64,000 nt of DNA from Parascedosporium putredinis. Lineage: Eukaryota > Ascomycota > Sordariomycetes > Microascales > Microascaceae. Both the position numbers and the translations under genes were made by a program. Under the pieces are notes generated by a model that was not told the origin of the DNA, searched no databases, and worked only from the letters and a program-made list of their open reading frames with translations. The stretch is from contig CASHTG010000007.1 of assembly GCA_949357655.1 (NCBI GenBank), positions 1 through 64,000 of the forward strand, read 5' to 3'. This document shows, piece by piece, positions 1 through 13,179 of the stretch (positions are counted from its first letter, which is position 1; every line of letters starts with the position of its first letter).

Positions 1-2275
1 TAGAGTTTATTTAACCTCTAATATATTCTAGGGATTCTCTTTTTTATATTTTTCTTATTATTATAGTTAAAAGGTCTTTTTATAAGTATTTATTTTTATT
101 CTATACTATTCTCTATTTATCTTATTTAATATTTCTTATAGTATTTAGCTTTATAACTTACTCTTTATAATTATATTTATAATTAAAAGGTATTAATATT
201 TTTATTATAATAGTAAAAACTTATAATATATATTAATAGTTACCTCTTTAAGGAATTATTAAAATATATTCTTATAGGTTTCTATATAGACTTTTTACTT
301 CTCTATATTTTTATAATAATTACTCTTTTAACTTAATAAATTAATAAGGTTTCTTATTATTTTTGATATTAAATTATAAGTCTATTAATATTACTTTTAA
401 TAATATTAATAAATAAAATAATAATTTTACTATAGTTTTTAATAAACTATTTATAAAATAATATACTTTTAAAAAGTAAAGATATTATAAATAGTTTATA
501 GTTCTTTTTACTTTTAGACTATTAGGATTTATTCTTCTTCTACCCTTACTTTTTAAAGATTAATAATAAACCTAAAAAATCTTATTAATAAGGTTTTAAA
601 TTTATATTTCTTTAAGTTAATCGATAACTTATTTTTTATTAGTTAAATAAATATCTTTTAGATATCTTATTAATAAATTATAAAATCTATAAAGTAAATA
701 AAGATATTATCTTAATAGATAATATAAGTAATTTTAACTAAGTTTATTAGAATTTTGACTAACCTAAAAGGTATTATAAAATATTTAAAATAACTATAAT
801 AATAATAGAAAGCTATTTTTATATTTCACCTTTACTTTAATCTATTATATAATATATATCTTTTAAATTTAAATAAGTAAAAAGTAATTTTATACTTTAT
901 TATAAAACTTTATTATATATTTCTTATTTAGGTATAAATAGCTTCAAAGGATATCTAAAGTAAAGATAAATCTATTATTTTAGAATATAATTATAATCTA
1001 TTAAAGACCTTAATAAAAAGATAAAAGAAGTTAGAATTATAATCTATAAGATAATATTAGAAGAAAGAAGAGACCTATTTTTAGACTTATATACCTTTTT
1101 ATTAAAAAGAACTTATAATCTTATAATAATATCTATAAGATATCTTAGAAAAAGATATATCAACTTAATAATAAGTTTATTAAATACCTATTTTATTTAT
1201 CTTAAAGAAAAGAGGTATATTAAAAAGAAATATTAATTATTAAATATTTAATAAAGTTATTAGAAAGAACTATATTTTGTTTTTTATTAATAAGATCTTA
1301 AAAATAAACTAAAATATTTCTACTATTTTACTTTTATAAATAAAAATAATTTTAGATATTATAGAATAAATTTAAATATATTAAATATAATTTACTAAAG
1401 ATTTACTAATATTATATTCTAAATATCCTAAAAAGTAAATATAAAGTTTAATATCTCTAATAATCTAGATTATTACTTATTAATAAGTTATTTTAAACTT
1501 ATTAATTATATAAATAATCTATTATTATTTAATTACTTTTTATAAATTAATTATATAAGAATATTATTATTAATCTATATAGCTATTATTTTATTAAAAA
1601 TATGATATTAAATTAAAAGATAAATATATTTTAATTTAGTAAATCTTCTATTTTCATATTTTAAAATCTAGTTTTAAAGAAATATAAAGAGCTTAGTTTT
1701 TAAATATTTTACTAAAAGATTTATAGTAAATTATAGACTATATAATAATAGGTTATAAATAAGAATAATATTATTTAAATAAGTTTAAAGATTTTCCTAT
1801 TTCTCTTTTATTATTTATATATTTATATTTAGTAAGTTCTATTATTAAGTTCTTAATCTTTAAATTAATTAAGCTATTTTAGGTTTAGATTTAAAGTATT
1901 TCTAAATCTATAAATATTATATTAATAAAGAGGTCTTTAATAATATTATTAAAGGTTTATAGAAAGTTTTACTCTTTTAATTACTTTTTAAAAAGTATTA
2001 ATAAGATCTAAAAAGGACTTTAATAGGTTATTTTATATCATTTAATATATCTTTTTAATAAACTAATTAATAGATAGAAAAATAATTAATATATAAAGGT
2101 ATTATTATATAAAATAGAAAATATAATAAAAGTAAAATAAATATATATTTTAGTATTTATTAAATTATTATTTTTATCTTTTTATTTATCTTTATCTTAT
2201 TTAGAACCCTCTATTAGTTTATTTTATTATATAGGTTTCTTTACTAACTTATCTTTAGTTTTATCTTTCTCTAAT
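1..2275. repeat. AT-rich RIP-degraded repeat DNA, left part
   Basis: This stretch has no open frame of useful length on either strand and is composed almost wholly of A and T. The few remaining C residues are nearly always followed by T or C, and CA, TG and CG steps are very rare (isolated examples near 363 and 751). That composition is the known outcome of repeat-induced point mutation acting on CpA in duplicated DNA. It lies outside the left LTR of the Gypsy element described next, so it is probably a different or nested mobile element, but I could not recognise any protein motif in it. Confidence 0.75.
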
Positions 2276-2286
2276 ATTATAACTTC

Positions 2287-2742
2287 ACTAGCTATACTAG
2301 CTATTATTAGTAAATGGGGTTTACTATAAGTAGACTATCACCTAGCCTATCTATATATTAAAGCTATTAACTAGTTACTAATAGTTCCTAGTTATTATAG
2401 TTAGTTATTATTAGTTCTATAACTACTAGATATTTAACTTATAGACTATCTAATTAACTAATTCTATAATAAGTATATTAATAAATAAGAGTATTTACTA
2501 ATTAGAAATAGTTATATTTACCTTAGATTATATATAATATATATATTATAATATAATATTTTAGGTTATAAAGTTTATATCTTTTCTAACTCTTATATCT
2601 ATCTATCTATTATCTTTTATATCTACTTACTAATATACCTATTAGCTACCTAAGTTATTAATTAATTATCTATATTAACTAGTATCTTTACTTACTTATA
2701 TACTAATAATATTAATAGATATTAGGATTTTTCTATATAATA
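2287..2742 (-). repeat. LTR of Gypsy element (3' LTR of minus-strand copy)
   Basis: These about 456 bases align along their whole length with 11861-12314, with few gaps. Most differences are C/T or G/A, this copy keeping C or G where the other has T or A. The match may run about 10 bases further left (to about 2275). A polypurine tract abuts it at 2746-2760 when read on the minus strand, which makes this the 3' LTR of a minus-strand element. Terminal TG/CA are not visible, probably lost to C-to-T change. I found no convincing target-site duplication. Confidence 0.8.
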
Positions 2743-5700
2743 ATACCCTTTTCTTTCTTTAAAATTTAATATTATCCTTAACTTATCTTTAAAAAAAAAA
2801 AATCTTATAACTAATTTATTTATAAAAAGAAAAGGAAAAGAAAATAAATAAATAGATAAATAACTATTATTCCTCTTTTCCTTATTATTAATCTTATTTC
2901 CTATTTCCCTCCTTTTTCTATACTCTTTATTATTTAATTAATTATTTTATTATTAATTTAAAGCCTATATTTAGCTTATATATTTACTTTATTAGTAAAA
3001 TATTAATATATTTACTAATTAATATTATAAGAGTAACTTATTTACTATTAATATAAAAGTAGGGTAAAGCTTATTAGCTAAAATATTAGCTTTCTTTATT
3101 ACTTTAATCTTATTTATCTAATATTTAGATTTATTTCTCTAAAAATATAATTTATTATTTAAGAATTCTTTATTTATAGTAATTACTTTATTAAAAGCTT
3201 TATTTATATTATTATATTTATCTAAACTCTTAAAAGAGATATTTTTAATATTTACCTTAATTATTATTATTTTTCTTTAATCTTTATATTAGTTTAACTA
3301 CTTTAAGTAACTAGCTTACTAACTTATTAATTCTAGCTTCTTAGCTAACTCTTTTATTATTATCTTCCTCTCTAATTACTTTTTATTAATATTATTATCT
3401 TTAATTAAAATCTTAGATAATAGTAATAATTTATTAATATATTATTTAAAAGTCTATTATTAAGCTCTATAATATTTAACTTACTTTCTATTAAGCTATT
3501 AAGCTACTTTTTATTTACTATATTTAATTTACTATCTAAAGTTATTATTATTTAAATAATAAATAATTCTACCTATTTTAGTAGAAAATATATAAAGTCC
3601 TTCCTATTTATTTTTATAGATATTATTTTCATATTTTAAATTTAATATTTCTTATAAACCTATATCTTATAAGGTTAGAGTATATTTATAAGCTTTTATA
3701 GAGGTTAAGTATATTTCCTTATAACTCTCTATTTTTAACTAGATATTTATCTTTACTTATATATTTATTAACTATTATAATTATATCTTAAAACTTTTTA
3801 AGATTTCTAATTAGTTATTATATTATTTACTATTAAATATATTTTCTAATTATAATATAGTTTTCTTTACTATCTTAAGATATTTTATATTTTTATATAT
3901 CTTAGAGGTATATTAATAGCTAAATTAATTAACTTATTTATAAACTAGCTTACTTTTTAATTATCTTATATATAGGAAAAATAGAAGATAGAAATAGGAT
4001 AGAGTTTATTAAAATACTTTATATTATTATTTATAACTATTATTAGTAATTTTTAAAATAATAAAGAAAAGAAAGAAAAGGAATAAAATAAACTAGTTTA
4101 TAATAAAGATAAATAGAGGTTATATGATAAATATTATTATTATAAAAAGTATAATATATTAATATAAATATAGTTATTAGAAACTAAAAGAAATAAAAAA
4201 CTCTATCCTACTATTTTTATTACTCCTTCTTTATTAGATAAAACCCTTATTAATTCTTAGCTCTTACCTACTCTAGTTATTCTACTATTACTTTTACTTA
4301 TTATTATAATTCTATTTTATTTATTAAAGCTACTCTATTATTATTATTATTATTATTATTAATAATAATAGTTATCTATCTAGCTTTACCCCTTATTATA
4401 TATATTTTATATAATTCCTATAATAATATCTAGGCTTTATATAGCTTCCTATATCTTCTCTACCTTTTCTAAGTATTCTATTACTTTAATAAGTCTATTA
4501 TAGATATTAAATTCTACCTCTCTATACTCTATAGTAAGGTCTATTATTAAGTTAATAATTCTCTACTCTAATTCCCTCTTTAGTAATCTCTATTATTATT
4601 ATTATTATCTATTCCTAGGTAATCTAGTTCTACTAAGTCTTCTTATCTTATATCTTCTAGTCTTCTTATTATTACCTTATTTAGTTCTTATATTTTATAG
4701 ATATAAAGTAAATATTATATTATCTACTTTTCTAATATATTATCTCTCTATTTTTAGATTACTCCTACTTTTATATTAGCTATATTATCTAGATTCCTCT
4801 TAATATCTTTATATATCTTTTACTAGGTAAAAGAGTCCTTTAATATTCTATATCTATACTATTTATAGATATATATTTCTATCTTAGCTAGTTTATTACC
4901 TCTTCTATCTTTATTTATTTTTAGATAATATACTATTATTAGTTACCTTAATATATAACTATAAAGGTAAAACTAATTAAGTTAAACTTCTATTTTTATC
5001 TCTAAGCTTCTTTTTAAATACTATTTTACTTACTTTATAATCTTTATAATCTTAATAGGTTCTTCTTATTAGTTAGAAATATTAGTTAATATATATTTAT
5101 CCTAGATCTTAGCTAACTCTATATCTCTTATATATTTCTCTAATACTTTACTTTTACCTTTTTTATTATTATTAGGTTCTCTATCTTTATTATTTTCTTC
5201 TTATAGTCTAATATTTCTTCTTCTATATTCTTTCTTACTTTATTAATATTTTCCTAATTATTAAATTCTTATCTATAGCTTTTCTATTAGATAAGATATT
5301 ATCTTCCTCTATTTCTATATTTTTAATATTTTTATAATATATTTAACTTTAAATTCCTCTTTATTATTAATAATTACTAGTTCTAATAAATTAGATACCT
5401 AATTATATAAGTTAATACCTTATTTTAGCTTATATATATATATATTATTAATATTATTAAATATATTTCTAATATTCTAGAAAATCTAGTTTTACTATTA
5501 ACTTATATATTTTATAGATTACTTTAAAAAGCTTAGCTTTTATTATTAACTATTTCTTTTTTAGTTTATTTAGTAAATAATATCTATTATATAATTATAA
5601 ATATATTATATTATCTATATTAAAATTAACTAGTTTATACTATTTAGTATATTAGAGTTTAATAATATCTTTATAAAAATAATTAATATTTCTATTCCTT

Positions 5701-7619
5701 TTATTATATTTACTTAATTATCTTAAGTATTTTTTTACTAAAACCTATTTCTAATTACTTTTTCTTTTTAAATATTATTATAAAGGTATTTATAATTACT
5801 TTTAGTTTAAAATTATATATTAATTTATTTAAGCTTTACTTAATTAGTATTAATAAGGTATTATTTAGGTTAAATTATAATATTAAAATAATATCTATTT
5901 AGCTTTCTTTAAGATATATTATTATATAATATTATAATATAATCTTAATAATTTATATTTTTCTTTTTTAAAATTCTATTTATTTATAGATAATAAGTAA
6001 TAAATATTATAAACTCTATTTTTAATAGTTAGAAGATCTCTCTTTAGATATTTAAAGTAAATTTAATATCTTAGTTATTAATTATCTTTATTAAGATTCC
6101 TTAATTATAAGTTATAAGTAACTTTAATAACTAGAATTTCTTTACTATCTTATTTTTACTATTTAGGATTATTAAGGTCTTCTTATTAAATAGATAGTTT
6201 ATAATTAATAATTACTTTATAAGTTTATATTTATTTATTTATTACTAAGTCCCTTTTTTTATTAGAGATATATCTATAATAAAATCTATAGCTATTATAT
6301 AGAATAATATAAGTATAACTATTATACTTTATATCTTATTATTAGATAACTAATTATCTTTTAATTTTTAAAGTAAATTAGGTATTTAATATAATATTCT
6401 CTTATTATCTATTTTTTCTATCTAAAGTAGAAACCTATTAGATTTACTAGTATCCTCTTTTATTAGAAATACTATTAGTTATTATATACTAATTTTAAAA
6501 TTTTTCCTATAAGGGGTCTTAATATATATAACTTCTTATTTCCTTTTAAGTTACTATAGAATAGTAGCCTTTTCTTCTTTTTAAATAGTCCTAGTAGAAT
6601 ATTATATTTCTTTCTAGTTACTTTTTCTTCTTCTTATCTTTATAAGATTACTTATAAGATAGTTCCTATTTTCTTATTATTATTATATACTTTTATAATT
6701 TCTTCTTATAGGTTTATTAATAGCTAAACTAATATTATATTTAACTTTTACTTTTTAATTATTAAATATATATCTTATTAGTTTATTAGCTTAATATCTT
6801 CTAGTTTATTTAATTACTTATTTTCTAATTATAATTCCTATAATACTCTTTTTAATAATTATAATAATATATTAAATATTATATTTAACTTCCTTAGAAT
6901 ATAGAGTATTTCTAACTTAAATTATAATAACTAGTTTAATATATTTACTAGTTTTAGGTTTACTTTATTTAAATCTACTATTTATATTAAAATATAGTAG
7001 ATTATTTCTTTAATTATAATATAGTTAGTAATAATAATAATAGCTAACTTATTTAATTATATTATTTTTCTAGTTTCTTTACTACCTATATTATTTCTAT
7101 TATTTCTACTTTTATTAAACTATATCTTTTCTTAATATTTAACCTTATTCTTAAAAAGAAGTATATTAGCTAAATTTCCTTTATAAAAATATCTTTTCCT
7201 AATATAGATTTACTATCTTAATATTAGCTATATAATTAAAAGGTAAATATCCTAAATATAATCTTATTTATATCTATTTTTAAAAATAACCTCTTATTTA
7301 GGTTTATATATTAAAGTTTAATTTACTTATAAAGAAAAGTTTATATATCTTAAAAGCTTCTATCTTTTCTTTTATTAGGATAAAATTTTACTTATTAGTT
7401 TTTACCTTTTCTATATTTTATTTCCTTTCTAAATATAATTTCTTTAATATCCTTTATTATCTTAAATTCTAATATTTTTTATTATTATAAAAGCTAAATA
7501 TATATATTAAACTATAGAATTATTATCTATAGGAAAGTTACTATTCTAATATAATTTTCTAATATAGATAAATTATTTAGATATTCTTTAATTCTTTTAA
7601 ACCTTAATATCTTATCTTC

Positions 7620-7814
7620 TATTTTCTTAATACCTTTACTATCTATTATATAACTAAAGAAATAGATATTTAAATATCTAGTAAATAACTTATCTATTAT
7701 AATATATAGTTATTTACTAAATAATATCTTTAAGATCTCTTTAATATATTAGAGGTATTCTTCTTTACTATTACTAAAGATAATAATATTATTAATATAT
7801 ATTTAGATAAAATC
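7620..7814 (-). pseudogene. Reverse transcriptase remnant, Ty3/Gypsy type (YIDD box)
   Basis: Translating the minus strand from 7814 downward gives a stop-interrupted match to the end of a Gypsy reverse transcriptase. The catalytic box reads IYINNIIIFS, i.e. the usual YIDD followed by a hydrophobic run and FS, with both aspartates turned to asparagine (GAT to AAT), exactly what G-to-A change on this strand produces. After it come an EEYL..I.EIL helix, a LY...DK segment and a YII..KGIKK segment, the normal order in this family. Several TAA codons stand where glutamine would be. The remnant is inactive. Confidence 0.8.
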
Positions 7815-10800
7815 TTTATTATTATAGAATAATTAATCTATATATCTTTATATAAAAGCTAATAAGTTTTTATACTTTATAAATACTATATTTAACTATT
7901 TTAGACTTTATTAGCTAATTATTATTATCTTATTTTTATATTTTAAATAGACTAATAATTAATAGAAAAATTTTTTTATATTAAAGATAGTAAATATTTT
8001 CTTTTCTTATAACTTAGTAATTAGTTCTTATTAGTTTAATAATAGATATATATCTAGTAAAGATATCTAGTTAAATAGTTATAAATTAATAACTACTTTT
8101 CCTTTCCTTTTTTATCTACTACTCTCTATATAATAAAAGCTAAATATAAAATTAGATATAATATTATTACCTACTCTATTTTCCTTTTAATATAATATAT
8201 ATTATAAATATTATTTAATATTTCTATTTCTTATATTTCTAAAAGGTATTTCTTTACTTTCTAAGTTTAATTTTACTATCTATTAACTAATTTAATCTTT
8301 ATTTTCTCTTTTTCTAATATAAAGATAATTCCCTATCTTTAAATATATTAAATTTATTAATAACTTCCTTTAATCTTTATATAAAGATAGGATTTATATT
8401 TATAATTAATACTCCTTTAGCTAATTTTATTATTAAGATATCTTTAGGTTTATTAATTCTATATCTAAGTATATTATAATCTTTATCTAATAGGGTTTTT
8501 TATATTTCTATTAACTTAATATTTATTTTATTAACTTCCTATTTTACCTATTCTAAAGCTTCTTTTATTACTTCTTTTATAGGTTTTAGTTTAATAACTT
8601 CTTTAGCTATAAGAATATCTATTTTTATTATTATTAAATTTAATAATCTTTCTAATATATAATCTTTTCTTAATTTAGATCTAATATAATATATTATTTT
8701 TTAATATTATTATTTTCTAGGTCTTTATATTAAAAAGTTATATTATATATATTTTTATATAATAAAATAAAATAATATATTATTAATTTTTCTCTTTTAT
8801 TATTTTTTAATAGATTAATATAATCTACTTTAATTAAAGTATCTTTTAATAGGGGAACTATAATATCTTATTTAATTATTACTTTATAAGTTATTTTCCT
8901 TAATAATAGTTTTAGGATATTAATTTTACTTTATATATTATAGAATCTTTAGAATTTAATCTTTTTTTATATTAAATTAATAGTTACTTTTTCTTTTTAA
9001 GGAAATTTATATTAATCTATAATTTTAGTTTTAAACTTTCTATTATATCTATTTCTATTATTATATATCTATATATATTTATCTTTCTAATCTTTCTAGA
9101 GATATAATAATTAAAAATTACTTTTTCTATAATTACTATTTTTAATATAATCTTTTTATTATTATTAGTTTTTTAAGTTTCTTAAAATATATTAGATAAA
9201 AACCTTAAAATCTATTCTTTATCTATTAAGAGATTATTTATATTAATATTATAATATATTTAATAGGTTTCTTTACCTAATTTAAAATTAATCTTAATTT
9301 ATATATATATTTATTTACCTTTTAATAAATATTTAAATATAGATATTAGGTTAATTATTCCTCTTTCTTTAAAGGTAAGTTAATTAATTCTTTATTAGTT
9401 TCTTAGTTTCCTATTTTATTTTTAAAAGTAAATATCTAAATAATAATATAGCTTTTCTTATAATATAAAGACTATTTTATATTTAAAATAAATATTTATA
9501 AAATACTCTTCTTAGGATAGTTAATTTATAAAAAAATAAGTTTCTAATATATTATCTTTATTATCTATTTATATTTAATTAGCTTATTCTTTATTATCTA
9601 AATCTCCTTTTTATTTTTAATTATTTCTTTCTCTAATATATTAGAGACCTATTTTAGCTAGATTTTATTCTTTTTCTTAGATATTATCTTTATTATTATA
9701 GATTCTTTTATATTAATAAATATTTCTTCCTCTTTTATAGTTATACTTCTTATATTATCTAAATTATAGTTATCTTTTACCTTTTTCTAAAATTAGCTTT
9801 TATTATTTTACTAATTATTATCTTTATATTTTTACTAGTTATTATCTTTATATTTTTACTAGTTAAAATTAGATAACTTAAAACTATTATTTTTCTAATT
9901 TAAATATCTATCTTTTTAATCTTTTATCTTTTTTTATTATATATTATTTCTTCTATATTAGTTTTATTATCTTTTAGCTTTTTTATTATTATATTTACTA
10001 ATTTAAAATATTAAAGTTAACTTTATACTTTTTAATTAGATTAATATTTTAGTTTTCTTTTCTATTTTTACTATTTAGATATATATATATTTATCTATAT
10101 TTAGTTATATATAAAATATTTATAGTTTAGGATTTCATCTATTATAGATAATATTTATTTACTTTAAAGAAATATTAGCTTTTTATTCTTTTATATATAT
10201 ATATATATTATATAATAAAATTTATTATTAGCTTTCCTTTTTATATATCTATTATAAAATAGATATTAGTTACTAGTTATATTTATATCTTATAGATCTT
10301 AATTCTAAATTTCTTTTATAATATATCCTCTTATACTTTTAGACCTTTTATCTTTAGATCTTATTAGTTTTTATTTATAATAAGCTTACTTTATTAAATA
10401 AATATTTAACCTCTTAATAGTTTTAGGATTTACCTAACTATCTAATTCTCTTTAAATAGGTTATTTATTATTTTTATATAGATTATATATCTAAATAAAT
10501 CTACTATCTTAAAATATATTAACTTTCTTTTAATAAATATATTTTATATATTATATTCTATTTTACTTATATCTAATTAAAAGAAACTAATATTTTTAAT
10601 CTACTATAAATCTATTTATTTTTTTAATCTTTTATTAAAAACCCTCTTTATTATATCTATAAGATATATTATAGATTCCTTTTCCTAACTTTAATCTTCT
10701 CTATTAGGTTCTCTAACTAATATATTTACTTAGAGGTTTATTAATATAGTTAATAGTTTTAGTTATCTTCTAGAGATAGTTTTTTCTAATAAGGGAATTC

Positions 10801-11042
10801 CTTCTAATAATAAAGTTTTTTCTTTAATTCTTAATATATATTTATATAATATCTTTCTATTAATATATTTATTAGTTAATATAAAATTAAATAATATATT
10901 TTTAATTCCCTTAATATTTAGACTATTATCTAGTTAGAATTAGATATTAATAGCTTTATAATCTAAAGGTTAAATATATTAGCTAGTTTTATCTATAGCT
11001 TTTATATTAATATATTTATAACTTTATTATGATAAAAGGTTA

Positions 11043-11435
11043 TGTTAACTAGCTTACTGATAACTAAGCTATTAGGAAGCTATTAGAGAGATAGTAGTAT
11101 CTCTAAAGTGATCTTATGATCACTTGGTCGCTATGAGGGTTGCTAGTCCTTAAGGGTCGCTATAGTAATATATCCTTATATAATACTATAGTCACTATTA
11201 AGATGAAGCTAGGTATTAGAAGTAAGTAAGTAAGTAAGATAGTTCTACTTTCCTAGCTACCTATCTACTAGATGACCCCTTTATATCCTCCTAGATCCCA
11301 GATGGTGATCATATAGACCATTAGGTGATCTTCAGCTGATACCTATAGGCTATAGCAGAACACTATATCCACATCCAGCCAGCTATAGCAGCTATAGTAG
11401 GTATAGCTACAGCTACTAGGAGCTTTAGTATAATA
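11043..11435. mobile_element. Less-mutated island, possible solo LTR or small insertion
   Basis: Inside the AT-rich element a block of about 390 bases has near-normal composition, with CA, TG and CG steps present. It begins with TGTTAACTAG, a typical fungal LTR start, and on the minus strand carries a TATA-like ATATAAAGGGG near 11280. The end near 11431-11435 (TAATA) could be a mutated TAACA. It also holds a four-unit AAGT tandem at about 11220-11238 and an inverted repeat AAGTGATC...GATCACTT near 11107-11127. There is no coding frame. A solo LTR or a short non-autonomous element inserted after, or too short for, RIP are the likeliest readings; no target-site duplication was seen. Confidence 0.45.
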
Positions 11436-11860
11436 AACTTACTCTCCTATTTTATCTATTATTTTAATATTTCCTCTAATAGATCTTACTAAAATTATTA
11501 AGATATTAATTAGTTAGTTATCTAATTTAGTTTTTAATAAATCTATAATTTTAGAGCTAGCTTTTCTTCTCTAAACTAGAATATCTAAAAGTCTATTTAT
11601 AGGGATCTAGGTTCTTTAGATAATTATTTTAGCTCCTTTCCTCTTTATTAGGGTATTATATTATTAGGGTTTTTAATATTTTTATATTAGTTTATTAATT
11701 AGTTTTTAAGATCTCTCTTTTTCTATTTAATATATAAGGTTATTATAATATTAAGATATCTTATTTAAATTTATAAAGATAAGTTAAATTTATTATTTAA
11801 TTATAATATTTTTCTAATCTATAGATCTAAGTTAAATAATATTATTATTATTATAATTTT

Positions 11861-12314
11861 ACTAACTATATTAGTTATTATTAGTAAATAAGAGTTTACT
11901 ATAGATAAACTATTATTTAGCTTATCTATATATTAAAATTATTAACTAATTATTAATAGTTCTTAGTTATTATAATTAGTTATTATTAGTTTTTATAGTT
12001 ATTAGATATTTAACTTATAGATTATCTAATTAACTAATTTTATAAGTATATTAATAAATAAAAGTATTTATTAATTATAAATAGTTATATTTACTTTAGA
12101 TTATATATAATATATATATTATAATATAATATTTAAAGTTATAAAATTTATATCTTTTTAACTTTTATATCTATTTATCTATTATCTTTTATATCTATTT
12201 ACTAGTATACCTATTAGCTACCTAGGTTATTAGTTAGTTATCTATACTAGCTAGTATCTTTACTTACTTATATACTAATAGTATTAATAGGTATTAGGAC
12301 TTTTCTATATAATA
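11861..12314 (-). repeat. LTR of Gypsy element (5' LTR of minus-strand copy)
   Basis: This is the partner of the repeat at 2287-2742, in the same orientation, with mostly transition differences. It is the more heavily mutated of the two, with T or A at most sites where the other LTR keeps C or G. The match may begin about 13 bases earlier. A primer-binding site would be expected just below 11848 on the minus strand, but the sequence there is reduced to ATT/AAT runs and cannot be assigned to a tRNA. Confidence 0.8.
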
Positions 12315-13150
12315 TCTAGGTAGACCTCTAGTAAGTCTTTATTAGGTTCTTTAAGGTTACTCTTAGCTTATTCTAGCTATTAGTAGCCTTATAGGTCTTT
12401 TTCTATCTTAATAAGTAGAAAAGTATAGTATATATAGTTTTATTAATAATAAGGTAATTAGAATAGTAAATAGAGGATAAGATAAATATATATTCTTTTC
12501 TTTACTAATTATTATCTCTTTTTATTTCTTTTTTAACTTCTCTCCTTTTTATAATCTATTTTTATAGGTTTATTACTTTTTTACTTCCCTTCTTTTCTCT
12601 TTTTTTTAAAAAATTATTAAATTCCCTTTTTTATTACTTTTCTTTACTTATATCTAGCTAAGAGGCTTTTATATATTTACTTTTAATATATTAGGTTTCC
12701 TACCTCTAGTAAGTTCTCTAGTAGGTTCTTTTAATATTACTTCTATATTTATTCTTTCTAGGGGAGCTATTAGTGGTTCTTTAGGTTCTCTTTTATCCTA
12801 ATAGTATTATACTAGTACTAACCCTAATTAATCAATATAACTTACTTATATTTCTTTTAATAGTAAATAGTTTCCCTTCTAGGATTTATTTCCTCCTTTT
12901 ATTATTATTACTTTCTTCTTATTTAAGATTCCTTTCTATTATCTATTCTAGTAATTTCTACCTACTAAGGTACTTATTATTTCTATAGGCTTATTATCTT
13001 CTTTTCTCTAAGTTTTGCTTTAAGTTATATTATATATTTATTAAAATAAAATTTAATAAAACTAAATCTTTAGTTTAAATAGATAAATTAATATATATTA
13101 ATATAATAAATAATTAATATTCTATTTTCTTTTTTATCTTTGGAATATTT
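12315..13150. repeat. AT-rich RIP-affected flank
   Basis: AT-rich sequence continues past the right LTR. It is somewhat less depleted than the element itself, with repeated motifs of the type CTCTAGTAAG / CTCTAGTAGG at about 12331 and 12714 and AGGTTCTTTAAGG / AGGTTCTCTT-like strings. No reading frame survives. It probably derives from another repeat. Composition changes within about 40 bases at 13140-13180, where the transcription factor gene begins. Confidence 0.6.
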
Positions 13151-13179
13151 AGTGGTATACTAACTAAAATAGGTTGTAT

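Larger units (their letters stand above)
2743..11860 (-). mobile_element. RIP-inactivated Ty3/Gypsy LTR retrotransposon, internal region
   Basis: About 9.1 kb lies between two directly repeated LTRs. On the minus strand a purine run at 2746-2760 sits next to the left LTR, as a polypurine tract should. Reverse-transcriptase remnants on the same strand (near 7620-7814, and weaker ones at about 8240-8470) place pol in the expected order, with gag to the right (high coordinates) and RNase H/integrase to the left. Every frame is full of stops and the dinucleotide pattern is that of RIP, so the element cannot encode protein. A microsatellite of TTA/TAA units lies at about 4338-4370. I could not delimit gag, protease or integrase. 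Confidence 0.8.

Noticed and set aside
4338..4370. CRISPR-like or regulatory repeat from TTA/TAA units
   Set aside because: A simple microsatellite in RIP-mutated DNA, with no spacer structure; this is a eukaryote.
1..13150. AT-rich block as a centromere or mitochondrial insertion
   Set aside because: LTRs, a polypurine tract and Gypsy RT remnants identify it as a RIP-mutated retroelement; no mitochondrial gene was seen. A heterochromatic role cannot be excluded.
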